64,000 nt of DNA from Rhynchopus sp. YZ270_cl-10 (taxonomy: Eukaryota > Euglenozoa > Diplonemea > Diplonemida > Diplonemidae): the NCBI GenBank assembly GCA_964035575.1, contig OZ037917.1, positions 310,001-374,000 of the forward strand, given 5' to 3'. Below, one piece after another: positions 11,901 to 22,295 of the stretch (the first letter of the stretch is position 1; every line of letters begins with the position of its first letter). A model generated the notes under the pieces. The model ran no database searches. It saw only the letters and a list, made by a program, of their open reading frames with translations, and was not told the origin of the DNA. A program made the position numbers and the translations under genes.

Positions 11901-12267
11901 TGTCTTGACGCAGTTCTTCATCATAAAACCATACACCCTGTGCAAGCCCTGCTGACAGGAGGAAGACAAGAAACACAGTCATTTTTGGCCAATCCACGAC
12001 AGTTTCGGTCAGACGCACAAACCCGCCTTCGATAGCGTTGTTTATCCTCAACGATATACGCCCGAACAGACCGAGGTCACGATGTGGCGCATTGGTCTTC
12101 CCGACGTCGTGGCCACGGGGTGAAGGGTTCTCTTGTATGGATGGTGCTGGGATAAATGCTTCATGTCGCGCGAAGGTCAAAGGATGCTGTGGGGACGACG
12201 CGATAGAGTTGGAATAGGAAAGGGCAGGTGGCGTATGCGTAGGGGCTGCATAGGGTTGAGGCTGCAT
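8977..12267 (-). CDS. Patched/NPC1-like RND-family membrane protein with sterol-sensing-type core
   Basis: A single open frame of 1096 residues. A cytoplasmic Pro/Ser-rich N-terminus of about 90 residues precedes the first membrane span (VFLVFLLSAGLAQGVW). A large extracellular loop follows, then a block of spans at about 350-500 holding GIGVDDAFVIMD. A second loop and a second block at about 780-950 hold GLAVDYSVH. The paired GxxxDD and GLAVDYSxH motifs and the 1+5/1+5 span layout are those of eukaryotic RND proteins (Patched, Dispatched, NPC1, PTCHD), which move sterols or lipids using ion gradients. The C-terminal tail is Pro/Tyr-rich and contains a run of about 15 Gly. The substrate cannot be read from sequence. 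Full length and intact; no intron seen. Confidence 0.9.
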   Translation of the reverse strand: MQPQPYAAPTHTPPALSYSNSIASSPQHPLTFARHEAFIPAPSIQENPSPRGHDVGKTNAPHRDLGLFGRISLRINNAIEGGFVRLTETVVDWPKMTVFLVFLLSAGLAQGVWFYDEELRQDKLFTPQDSQAVDEKDWVHARFPKAPRYLTAIIEGEDDANVLNKESLLVFLDYYLYITKEATATYEDVQYNYNEICAKQQLYVNGSAPAGCIRPTTVLGLWDFDRTQLETDLDVIGTVNNATLWREKFPGVGYTVSSYLSGRSVYEGDRVVASPALLMEFSLRNEEVSVDGEGDIDPQTAEFEREMQDATKELFRASDSRNSLTYANIYCLTDAGNSKASSDAMDGDISTLTVGYILMIIYATFVLSRKRVKYGHSSLGLVAVLSVGLSTISSYGVCWFIGIKFNGVVRVLILVLLGIGVDDAFVIMDSWWDNAAIPDMKQRMVAAVAHAGPAITITSITDLVAFISGSSTSLPALRDFCYYAALGIFFDFLYQVTFFVAIAYFDSKRQERNKADCLCCMTVHDGSGCCFRKVNGPVNEAARPPFAKIIGETLPRATVGSNIGRAVVVLISSALIGVAGYGCLYKVTMNFDDEWFVPDSDDFQNGMDARDTHFGGDSVSAHIFSGNEDYPTSQGALLHYSTRVSDSKWAVPESRTSWLEDFINWVRTNYPTEVSRDTAYPFDVVQPARFYPLLELYFTSPEMKNIKSPHVILQSGVIIASRIRFDIVGDTLRNGQDAVECMDDLRDILEEAPFNMFVWSFEMVLWEGYKVMVRELVQNVVVAGIAVFVLVSLLSANVAIGVFVMISIMCVDVCLIGFMGIIDVKVNSVSVICIVVAVGLAVDYSVHIATSFLHVDATDNGVHSARTQRAAYSLWKMGPAVVNGAFSTFLAIAPLMFAKSYVFTTFFKMFFLIIAFGAWFGVFFMPVLLSFLGPAALGSATSLNDTPWMNPLDPLFASSSPEDSLEDSGSRSRDMDSSVNVPVQRAYVPPAAAPVLHTAYPMQPALPVRTVYPPPPVTVTPRGGYQPSFQQSFSPSLAQQDAYYGRHLGGGGGGGGGGGGGGGARPFVPAQSTVQRGYSPFASGSGIEDSGYYQTI

Positions 12268-13729
12268 GGGCGTGTCCTATTATGTGTTAGGTGGTGTTTG
12301 TGTAAAAGAAAAAGAAAAAGAAAAATGTGTGTTTGTGAACCTGAAAAGGGGAGATGGAGGGGGGGGGGGGAGCGGAGTGATCAACGAAATGTGTACAGCG
12401 AAACTAGAGTTGACTTGAAATGCAAAAGCCGTGAACAGTGTACCGGGTTTGGTATAATGACCGGTGTACCGGAGGGTGGACACCCAACCTTGCAGCCCTA
12501 CAATCCATTTCGTGGTTTAGATCATGACTAAATGAAATTTGAAATACAAAAGCTCTCTTGTGAACAGTGCATTTTGGGGGAATATGATCGGATGCCCCCG
12601 GATGGTCCTACATCTATTTATATTTCGACTGCGCGTGGGATGGGGATAAAAACTGCTTGAAAAAAAAATATTGTGGGGTTGTTTTTTTCGTTGTTCGTTC
12701 ACGTTCTCGGGAGCGGTTTTGTGTGGGTGTATTTTCTTTTTTTGCGAAACGAAAGAAAAAGGAGAAAAAAAAATAGCGTGAAAAAAGAGGCTGAAAGATG
12801 AAATGTGTCGCAGAGCACACAGATGTTTATCAAAATAGAAAACGACTTCAGGATATGACAGTTAAATGAAATAAAGAAAACACTTTTTCGTTTATCGCAA
12901 AACAATACGCTAAAGCGGGCACGCACCATCCGTCGTTTTCCATTTCTATTCGTCAATGCTTGATAACACAAAAAAAATAAAGTTGTTGATGCAGGCACCT
13001 CCGACTGATCCGCATACGATGACCAGCCCCGGATGCAAGTAACAGTACAACAGAAAAATACAGAAAAAATCGCGAGGAACTGAAGAAGGGAAAAAGGGTT
13101 TCAGTGGGTGCGTTTGTATCTTGAAAAAAGGGGCAAATTTTTCTTGAAAATTTGGTCGCAAGACACACCCCCCCGAACCCTTCGCTAAGATTGTTTTATA
13201 ATGTATTTCGCCCCCAAAAAACACACCCACCCAAACGTTGCCGACAACACTTACTGTTACCCTAAAAACGGTACTACTTCAGCTGCAACAAATTCATAAA
13301 ACACAGGATATTTCAAAAATTCTGAAAAAATAAAAATAAAAAAAGGACTTGCACACACATAGCTAAAGTTTTGGGAGAAAAAAACGCTATTTTTTTTGTT
13401 GGATCGACGAACACCTGTCCGAGGACGTTGTGAAGAGAAAAAAATACAGAGATACTGTGGAAAGGAAAGGGGAAAGGAAGAAACACAAGCTACCCGCGTG
13501 AGTTCCCTTCCCTCGTTCGCAAAACAAGCACATACAGTGCCTGTTGCGTGTATCAACCTATACTATCGTTTGACACCTGAACCAGAAAACGAGAACCAGG
13601 CAAAATGGCTACACAATACAGTGATTCCGTACCTTACAGCCCCATATACACACCCCACCCACCCACCCCCAAAAATATATACTGCCCAACTACTGCCTCT
13701 TTCCCCCCCCTCCACCCTCACCTCCCATC
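12268..13729. other. Spacer with module E and C copies
   Basis: Holds two adjacent family E modules (12411-12521 and 12536-12620) and a family C module (about 12985-13040), all plus. The rest is A/T tracts and short weak frames. No gene is supported. Confidence 0.6.
12411..12521 (+). repeat. Module E copy, about 110 bp
   Basis: Shares order and wording with copies at 12536-12620, 52565-52672 and 60624-60690. The shared order is a TTGAAATRCAAAAGC start, a GTGTACC/GGTACA palindromic core, GACCGG-GTGTACCGG, then CACCC-AACC-TTGCA and an end near CATTTCGTGGTTTA. Partial copies are near 33744, 53470 and 58945. All read plus. The copy at 52565 lies inside an intron. Confidence 0.7.
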
Positions 13730-16700
13730 TCACGCATAGCGTTTGGGAACATCGATCGTAAATTTGCAGAACAGCATCGAGTTGAGTTGCACAAACTTGT
13801 CGGATTTCAATGGTACCGTTCGATAGCCTGTATTTTGGGGTTAATTTCAGTAGATTTCAGTAGATTCCCGGAATTAGGGGGGGGGGGGGGGGTAGAGGGT
13901 CGCATTGGCTAACGTTTTTATGTAATTTTTATTATTTTTTCGCTGGTGGACCATTTCAGTGGTGACCCACACCCTGTGCCACCCCAAAAATGGGTTTCCG
14001 GGGGTTTTTGGGGGGTTTTGCGGCAAAAAACGTGAAAAAACGTAAAAAAATGCGTTTTTATTGGTGTTTTCATGATTTTGTACTGTATACAGCCTATGAT
14101 TGGAGGAATTTGACATATTTGACTAAATAATTCAAACCAAGATCGGTTCGAAGGGTCCAAAAGGGTGCAGCTCGTCGAAATCAGGCCCACAGGACCCCCA
14201 GGAGTACGATTTCCACCGGAGAGTGACCCCAAGAGGCCTCTGGCATCCCTAATTTGGCATTTTCTGCCTCCCCCCACAGCCGTGCATTTCGAGCCCCAGC
14301 TGAAGCACTTCATCAGGACACGCCATACACACGCCCCTGATCTGCTCCCCATCCACGAACCTCCTCACGAACTCAGCAGCATCCTCAGACGCTTTTTGTG
14401 AGGGGGAGGTCGTTTTTTTATTTGTTACGCCTGGCAGGGTAGGAGAAGGTGGGCAGTGAGGGGGGAGGGGTGAGGGGGGTGTTTGAGGCGCATACGCACG
14501 GGTTCAGGGGGTCATGTTCAACTCAATATTTCAAACCAAGATCGGTTCTAGGGGCTCAAAAGGGTGCAGCTGGCCGAAATCAGGCCCACAGGACCCCCAG
14601 GAGTACGATTTCCACCGGAGAGTGACCCCAAGAGGCCTCTGGCGGCCCTAAATTGGCATTTTTTAGCCCAAAACCGCCCCTGCCCCCCCATCTGGGGGGG
14701 AGGGCAATTTTTCACTCCTTTTCCCCATTTCTAGTGCTTCTAAGTCCTCCAAAGGATAAAAAACCGGTTCCATTGGGTCCGCAGACCATTTTTGGGGGGG
14801 GTATGTACCCAAATTTGCATCATACCCTACTTTATGTGATGGCCAGGGGAAAAGTCCTGGACTGGACAAGGGGTGGACAAGGGGTGGACAAGCACTTTTT
14901 TTGACTCAAAAACTCAAAAAAAATCATTTGTAAGTGGTACAGAAGCCTGTTGGTCGTTGAAATCAGGTCCACAGGACCCCTGGGACCCGATTTGCACCGG
15001 AGAGTCACCAAAATAGACCTCTGGTGATCCAAAAAAATCAATTTTTTTTGCTAAAAAACCACTTTTGCCCATTTTGGGGTAAAAGTCCATTTTTCACTAA
15101 TTTTCCCCATTTTGGGTATTTCTGAGCCCACCAAAGTGTAAAAAAATGGTTTCATTGGATCCTCCGAACATTTTTGGGGTGGGTATGTGTCTAGTTTTCC
15201 ACAGGAAACGAGTATCTATGTCACAAAAAATTTTTCTTTCACTTTTTGTGAGGACAATGCGACCCCCTAGGGGGGGGGGGGGGGGGGGGGTTTTCTCCAA
15301 AAAATGCACATACCTTCTTTAAGCATGTTGACAGGAATGACGGCTTCGCCAATGAAGTCATCTTCCACTCCTACGTCTTGATCCCAGACCTGGAGGGTGA
15401 GCATCGCCATATCGAGGCATTTTACATTGAAGATAAAGAGGTTACCTCCGTTGGTGTTGGCCGTGCTTTGCTTTACGTCTTTCATTTCCAGGCCACGGTC
15501 GCCGGGGCGGGTGTTGAGGTCGAACCACTCAGGGTTCCATCCGTTGTCGTCTATCACTTTTGTGGAGTATTTGCGGGAGACGTCACTCTCGTGTCCATTC
15601 ATGTAGATGTACACATATGGGTCGATCTTCTCACCAGAAGACTCGTTGTTCGGCTTTGGAAGAGAAAAGCCCTGGAAAATCTCTACAGTCACTTTGATCC
15701 CGTCGTTTACATCAACAAGCTTTCTGTGGTCCAACCGCAGTGCGTTTGGTTTGAGGAGATACCCGCACCGGCCGTTGTCGGTGAACTTTGCGAGGTTGTA
15801 GCGGAGCTCTTCGGATTTGTTGTGTTCGATTTGGTAGTTTAGGGCAACGATCTGCGCGCCGACGTTCCACCAGTACTGTGGGTGGTAGTTGTCGGAGTTG
15901 ACGCGGTGTGCGCCAGGGTAGATGCGTGCGAAGAGGATTTTGTTGCATTCTGCAAACTCCTCACGCAGCTTGGCACTGCCGCAGAGCTTCTCGTAGGTGT
16001 TCTCTGTGAAGGAGGAGACGTCCCAATGGTTGCCCTTCTTCTTCGACAGCTCATATCCACGGAAGTGTACAGACTTCATCCAAACGCAGGAGGACAGCTC
16101 CGCAGAAATCTTGATCTCCTTCTTCTTCGATGAAGACGACGTCGGTGCAGGCGCGTTCTTAGCAGAGCATGCATTCTCTCCCATCGCAGTGATCGTCTGC
16201 GTGAGGTCCAAGGAGTTCACCTTCTTAAGGTCAACCTGCGAGCCTTTGGAGTCGAGGTTGTTTTTGTCTTCTTCTTCGTGGTCGGATTCGTCGTCAGCAC
16301 CTCGTGTTGTGTCCAGATGCAGGGTGCGCGACTGAAAGAGTGTAGTTGGTGTGGGTTTTTTAATGTAAGTTTAACATACCTCAAGCATCTTGGCAACAAG
16401 CTCGCAATGTTCTCTAAACTTTGCTTGGTCGTCGGCAGAGACGATCTTCCCCTTTACTAAGATCTTCCCTCGCAGGCCATCTGGCGTGAAATCAGGACTA
16501 TTCGCACTATGGTCCGTGAAGGCGATAGGCGGCTGCAGGATGCTGACGAAGTCGCCGTTATCGAGCTTTCGTCTGAAAATCTGTTTCATAATTTGCCCCA
16601 TACGGGATTGTTGTGCGGGGCTTGTGTGCACCTCGAGACTGAGGATGACTGGGTATTGTGTGCGCTTGAATGCGTATTTGTCTATCGTTTTGATGACATC

Positions 16701-17966
16701 GATGAACTTCACTTTGGTTGTGAGTGTGTGGCCGTGGTAGACGATGGGTTCTCCGTCGGGGCCATCCCAGCAGTCGATTTCTACGCATCTGCAGCCGAGG
16801 AGGAGTGCGTTCTTGTAGGCATTGCAGGAGGACTGTCCGGTGAGCTGTCCGTGGTCGAGGTACGTGTTGTGGCTGGAGGCAATGAGGTACTCGGTCATGG
16901 GGCGTTTCATGTCCTGGTAGATTTTTGTAGTGTACTTCGCGTCGTAGCAGCTGTTGTGCGGGATCTTCATCACCTCGCACTGCTTCTCCTCGTCGTACGA
17001 CAACGGGAACGACGTCAGGTACTGCGCAAAGTGCTTCGGCGAGAGCCCCACCTCCTGCTTCCCGTCGCCCCCCGGTATCTCAAACACTGTTGCCATGCCG
17101 GAGTCCTTTAATCGGTTCAGAATTTTCAACGACGCGCGTTTATCACCCTTAAACCCCTGTTGGGTGGTCATAAAGTGGTGGAATTCATCGGGTTTCATTA
17201 TACGTTTTGGCTCGGAGCTGACGTATTCTGAGAACAACGCTTGTTCTATGAAGCGTTTTTCGGTGATTTTGATGAAAAAAGCGATGTACTCACCGAAGTC
17301 AAGCCGCATGTCACCTGACACATCTTGGACCTGGATGAGCTTTCGTAGACGGGAGCCTTCCAAAGCTATGTTCTGTTTGTGCATGACACCTTCGATTTCT
17401 GACACCGAAAGGTCGCCTCCTGCATCCTCATCCGCCTGCATGAAGAAGGACACCAACATGGCAGTGTCCTTCCAGTAGATTGCCTTGAGCATGCCCTTAG
17501 CATCGGTGCTGTCTGTGTCCTCCATCTTCTTCCACAGCTCTTCAAATTCATGGACGAACATACCCGCAAACTCACGCTCCCCATCCTCGGGAAAGGTGAC
17601 CCTGCTGAGCAGTTCGGTGCTGTAGTCTTGTAGGTAGCAGTGTATCAGCATGGAGCTTTCTTTATGCGATAACGCAAGTTTGAACCATTTTGAATCCCCT
17701 GAATACACCTTTGAATATGATACTAGGACCTGCCGGATCGTCGACAGCACAATCGGAATCAAATCAGATTTGTCCTGCTTGCAGGCTTCCTTATCATTGT
17801 ACACATACCGCAGCAGCGACGGCACCACATTCTTCAAATGCAAAATCGTCCGCCTCACCATCCCCCGCTCCTGCTTTACCAACTTTTCAAGTGACCGTTC
17901 AGGACGCCCCGTCTCCGTCACAGCCCCCGCAGCCTTTATTCGACCCCCACAACATAGCTGGCCCAT
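13730..17966 (-). CDS. PLC: Phosphoinositide-specific phospholipase C
   Basis: Three exons on minus, 17966-16380, 16331-15314 and 13827-13730, give 900 residues in frame. Intron 1 is 48 bp; intron 2 is 1486 bp. The start MGQLCCGG offers Gly2 for myristoylation and Cys5/6 for palmitoylation, as in trypanosomatid PI-PLC. A PH-like region is followed by two EF loops, one starting DEDAGGDLSVSE and one starting DVSGDMRLDFGE. The X box has both catalytic His contexts (SSHNTYL and YHGHTLT). The Y box starts about ISAELSSCVWMKSVHF, and the C2 domain has DPYVYIYMNG and VWDQDVGVEDDFIG. The last exon encodes EGYRTVPLKS..., the expected closing strands of the C2 domain, which fixes the intron 2 acceptor. 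The enzyme hydrolyses PIP2 to diacylglycerol and IP3 at the inner plasma membrane in a Ca-dependent way. A 61-residue acidic linker separates X and Y. Confidence 0.93.
13893..15269. mobile_element. TIR element inside PLC intron 2, flanked by G runs
   Basis: The left end reads TAGAGGGTCGCATTG and the right end is the mirrored CAATGCGACCCCCTA, so the ends are about 15-bp inverted repeats. A run of 16 G precedes the left end (13877-13892) and about 21 G follow the right end (15270-15290). The interior has a repeated block at about 14138-14270 and 14537-14670, and more loosely at 14950-15030. Without it the intron would be about 110 bp, close to the other introns here. No transposase is visible. 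Confidence 0.7.
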
Positions 17967-19701
17967 TTAAATGCCTAGCCCGGCAAACTAAATGCGGTAT
18001 TCACGATCAGGAGACAAAGGGGGAGAGAGAAGAGAAAGGGGGGCCGATGCTTCGCTTTTTGTGTATATTGTTGGTGGTGGGGGAAGAGCGCTTGTGTAGG
18101 GGTGCTGTGTGTGTGTTTTCTTTTGGACCCCGTTTTTCCTGTGGGGTTGTGGTGATAGGGAGAGTAGGTAGGTTGGTTGGGTGGTGACCACGTCACAACA
18201 GAGAGGGTTGTCCCGGGAGAGATACGAAGGTGCGCGTTTGTTTGGATTTATTGATAATCCAATGGTATGGTGCATCAACGCTGTGTACAGTTTCTGCAGA
18301 GAGATTAACTTTCTGTTCTGGAAAATGATGTGCACGACATTGTGTAGTATTTCGAGGAATCTCGCAATATGCAAGGACAGCAGCGGGATGGACCAAAAGT
18401 ACTATATAAAATGAGAGAGAGAGAGAGAGGGGATGGCTCGTTATTTTTGCTTTTATTCGGTTTTCATTGTGCACTGGTGACCAGTGTTTTGTTTTTTTTT
18501 CGCAGCATTCGTCCCGCTGTGTTTTTTTCACAGATGCTCTCTACCTTTTCGCCCCATATCACCTTGTTTTCTTCCCACTGCACAGTGCGGATTCCTACCT
18601 TCGTTCCCGTTCTTTTGTTCATGTGTCTCTGCCTTTAAAACTTCAAAGGCAAGGACACAGAAAATTGGTTGGTTTTGCACGCATCCGTCGTCCCCGAAAC
18701 ATCAGATGGACAAGAACACCGCACACAAAAACCCAAACAGGAATAGGAACCGAGCTGCAGGGGGTGGGCTAATAAAAAAACTCAAGTTGAAAGTGCAAAC
18801 GCCTCTTGCGGGCACAGGCACCCGGCAAACAGAAGGTGAGGGTGTATAAGAAGAGAGCAACAACGAACACACAGGACTGCATACAAAAACAGAGGTGGAA
18901 CCCATACCATCCCAGCCCCACTGCCAGGGATATACGATCGCGACACAATAAGGGTGTGAAGACAACCGCTTGGGCACACGCGACAATAACAAAAAAGAGA
19001 TGATAAAAAGACTCAAAAAACAAACAAAAACAACTAAAATAACGGCGTTTACAGATGGATGGACCCCACGGGCTCATGCCATCTTTAAAAATAAAATAGA
19101 AAAAAAAACAAGGCATAGTTGAAGCGGACACGTGGATGTCTTGTGCTGATAAAGACAAGAAGAGGGACATGGGAAGGGAAGGCAGCAGGGTTGTTGCATC
19201 CTTTGGACAGGCTCAGGCATATGATATGATACATAACACAGCCTTCTCTCCTATTTCACGTTTCAGCCCCCAGTTGACACAGCATCGTCCGCACAAGCTT
19301 TGTGGGAACGTGTGTTGTGTGCAACAGGAAAACAGCAACAGACAGGGATGGAGCGGGAGCGGGGACAGGGCCGGGGTACAACTGAACACCCGGACATCTG
19401 TCCCACACACACTACACACATCCATCCCCACTTCTGTTGTGAAACGCTATCCAAAAAAACGCAGCTGCACTTCCCCAGCACAGTGGGCATCACAAAAAAA
19501 AAAAAAAAGAAACAAAACAAAAAAAGGGGGAACAAAGAAAACGAAAAGACAGGCTGAAAAACAACGTGCTTCTTTTTGGGCACGAGGCACTTGTCAACAG
19601 CAGAAGAAGATAAAAACGCGTTTAATAAAAGAAAAGAGAAGCAACAAAGGCACAGCACAGTGTCAGTCAGTCACTCCCCGGACCCTGCGGACGCATCACG
19701 C
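17967..19701. other. Spacer
   Basis: Region between the PLC start and the Cys-rich gene. It includes a short GA microsatellite (about 18413-18430) and a family D-like module (about 18784-18830, plus). The open frames on both strands have simple or biased composition and overlap repeats. No gene is supported. Confidence 0.55.
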
Positions 19702-21444
19702 TCACGCCAGGGCCGCGCTGTACGCACACCTCCCTGCCACACACTGTGGCACGCGTGCGGGGCAGTCGCATGTGCTGATGAACCTGCTGCTGCCGAAGCA
19801 CTCCACAAGGACATCCTTCTTCGCGCTGAATGCGGCCATCTCGGCGTCTGTCGCACGCACACTCGCAAGCAGGTTCCTGGTGCACCCACAGCTCGTTCCC
19901 ACCAGCGGGCGTGCCGGCTCGCATTCGGCACTCTCCCTGCAGGTCTGCACGGTGGTGAGGGCGGCTTCGTACTCTGCCTCTGCGGTGCTGCAAACATCAA
20001 CAATAGGTGCGGGCTGTGTGCCCACAAGGTTGTGTGCACACACACCCGCGTCCGTGCACCTGAAGCCGTCAGAGGCCGGGCAGTCGCAGATGGTGATCAG
20101 GGGTCCGTTGCAGGTCTGGTACTGTCCGAGCAGGGTGTTGAACGCCGCCAGATCGGTTGCGCTCAGGTCAGCACGCGCCACCAGGTTGCGTGTGCATCCA
20201 CAGCCAGTCCCGGACAGCACAGTGCCACAGTCGCCTGCTGCCGAGCAGGTCTGGATCCTCGCCAGGAATGCGTTGTAGTCAGTTGTGATCTCGTCACAGG
20301 TCGGCTCCGGCACAGGCACGGGCACAGGTGCAGTCACAAGGTTGTGCGCACACACACCCGCATCCGTGCACCTGAAGCCGTCAGAGGCCGGGCAGTCGCA
20401 GATGGTGATCAGAGGTCCGTTGCAGGTCTGGTACTGTCCGAGCAGGGTGTTGAACGTCGCCAGATCGGTTGCGCTCAGGTCAGCACGTGCCACCAGGTTG
20501 CGTGTGCATCCACAGCCGGTCCCGGACAGCACAGTGCCACAGTCGCCTGCTGCCGTGCAGGTCTGGATTCTCGCCAGGAACGCGTTGTAGTCAGTCGTGA
20601 TCTCATCACAGGTCGGCTCCGGCACAGGCACAGGTGCACTCACAAGGTTGTGCGCACACACACCCGCGTCCGTGCACCTGAAGCCGTCAGAGGCCGGGCA
20701 GTCGCAGATGGTGATCAGAGGTCCGTTGCAGGTCTGGTACTGTCCGAGCAGGGTGTTGAACGCCGCCAGATCGGTTGCGCTCAGGTCAGCACGTGCCACC
20801 AGGTTGCGCGTGCATCCACAGCCAGTCCCGGACAGCACAGTGCCACAGTCACCCGCTGCCGTGCAGGTCTGGATCCTCGCCAGGAATGCGTTGTAGTCAG
20901 TCGTGATCTCGGCACAGGTCGGCTCCGGCACAGGCACGGGCACAGGTGCAGTCACAAGGTTGAACGAGCAGCGGTTCTCCGAGCACTTGAAGCCAGAGGC
21001 AGCCGGGCAGTCGCAGGTCGAGAGGAAGCTGCCACCACAGGCTGAGTACTGCGCCTTCAGGGCCTCGAAGTCTGCCACCTGCTGTGCGGTCAGGTCAGCA
21101 CGTGCCACCAGGTTGCGTGTGCACCCACAGCTTGTCCCGGTCAGCACAGTGCCACACTCGCTCGCAGTGTCGCAGGTCTGGATGGTCGCAAGGTAGCTGG
21201 TGAAGTCGGCCGTGATCTCGTCACACGTGGGTGCGGGCTCAGCACTCCAGTCGCAGAAGCCCGCTGCAGTGCACGTTGCGACACCACCGCAGAGCTGGAC
21301 GCCAATGTGCCGCATGCACTTCGCATCGTTGTGGCAGCGCACCGTCGACATCAGGCGCGGCACCAACGACGTGCACAGGTGGCTTGCGCTCGCAACATCC
21401 ACACACGCTGAGAGCAGCAGCACCGACGCAACTGTGGCACGCAT
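19702..21444 (-). CDS. Secreted cysteine-rich repeat protein
   Basis: 580 residues in one exon. Residues 1-20 are a signal peptide (MRATVASVLLLSACVDVASA). A short Cys-rich lead follows, then five repeats of about 100 residues. Each repeat carries a conserved Cys pattern around CGTVLSGTGCGCTRNLVARA and a CDCPAS-type block. Repeats 2, 3 and 4 are almost identical, also at the base level; repeats 1 and 5 have diverged. No membrane span or GPI signal is seen, so it is probably secreted or wall-associated. The repeat domain is not one I can name. A CAACAG sits a few bases before the ATG after a C-rich stretch, fitting a splice acceptor. The function is unknown; the disulphide-rich, converted repeats suggest an adhesive or structural surface role. 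Confidence 0.85.
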   Translation of the reverse strand: MRATVASVLLLSACVDVASASHLCTSLVPRLMSTVRCHNDAKCMRHIGVQLCGGVATCTAAGFCDWSAEPAPTCDEITADFTSYLATIQTCDTASECGTVLTGTSCGCTRNLVARADLTAQQVADFEALKAQYSACGGSFLSTCDCPAASGFKCSENRCSFNLVTAPVPVPVPEPTCAEITTDYNAFLARIQTCTAAGDCGTVLSGTGCGCTRNLVARADLSATDLAAFNTLLGQYQTCNGPLITICDCPASDGFRCTDAGVCAHNLVSAPVPVPEPTCDEITTDYNAFLARIQTCTAAGDCGTVLSGTGCGCTRNLVARADLSATDLATFNTLLGQYQTCNGPLITICDCPASDGFRCTDAGVCAHNLVTAPVPVPVPEPTCDEITTDYNAFLARIQTCSAAGDCGTVLSGTGCGCTRNLVARADLSATDLAAFNTLLGQYQTCNGPLITICDCPASDGFRCTDAGVCAHNLVGTQPAPIVDVCSTAEAEYEAALTTVQTCRESAECEPARPLVGTSCGCTRNLLASVRATDAEMAAFSAKKDVLVECFGSSRFISTCDCPARVPQCVAGRCAYSAALA

Positions 21445-22295
21445 TGTAGACTGTTGGGGTGGAGGTATGTGTCTTTACGTTATCAGACCTGTGTGTTGGC
21501 GATACTGATGGCTTTAAAAAAAAAAAAGTAAATTCGACAAACATGCGGACACCTCAAGGCATGCAATGAGGCCCGCCACCACCACGCTGTACCGAGTACA
21601 GCTGTAGAAGGCTATACAACGCGCATTCGGCTAGATTCAAGGTTCAAAAAAAAAAAATCGCCACTTTTTTTTTAACATTGTTCCCCAAAAGACCGACAAA
21701 CCAAAAATAAGGGGAGGACGGTGATCCGTAGGACAACAGATACACGCACACATAAAAAAATACCCACTTTTTTTCCCCCACTCAAAAACCCCAACGTTTA
21801 CTGCAAAATCCGTACATTTTTTTTTTTTTTTGACTTTGCGGGTTTTGCAAAAACAATAAAAAAAGGGGGAAGGGAATGCATGGGTATTGTGTGGCTGAGT
21901 CTCAAGGCGCTTTGCTTCCCCTCTTTGGTTCCTGATAACAGACTACATACTTTAAAGCCCCGTAGTACCTCAAAAAAAAGGGTGTGGTCGAAGGAAGGCT
22001 TTTTGTATTTGATTGTTTGTTGGGAAAAAAAAAAGAGGACTCCTCAACAAAAGATTTGAGAAATCAGACTACACCAATATCATTGCACCCCCCTACCCCC
22101 TCCTTCTCGGCCCCTCTCTCTCTCCGCACTGTATGTAGAAGTCAAACAGTACGGAATTTGCAAAGAAGAAGAAAAACCCACTCTTTTTTTTAGAGCCAAA
22201 ACATGAAAGAAACGTGAAAAAAGGTGAATGACATTTCCTAGGGGGGGGGGTTTTTTTTTTGCGGAAGCGCATTCCAGCTTTACTAAGGGGGGGGG
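21445..22295. other. Spacer
   Basis: AT-rich spacer upstream of the Cys-rich gene, ending in the 9-G run (22287-22295) that borders the first hAT-like element. No gene or recognised repeat is supported. Confidence 0.5.

Noticed and set aside
14165-14401. Small open frames on both strands in the PLC intron element
   Set aside because: Built from the element's repeated block; no family resemblance, and the intron boundaries are fixed by the C2-domain exon.
19576-21045. 489-codon plus-strand frame with repeats
   Set aside because: Antisense of the Cys-rich repeats; no start context or protein features of its own.
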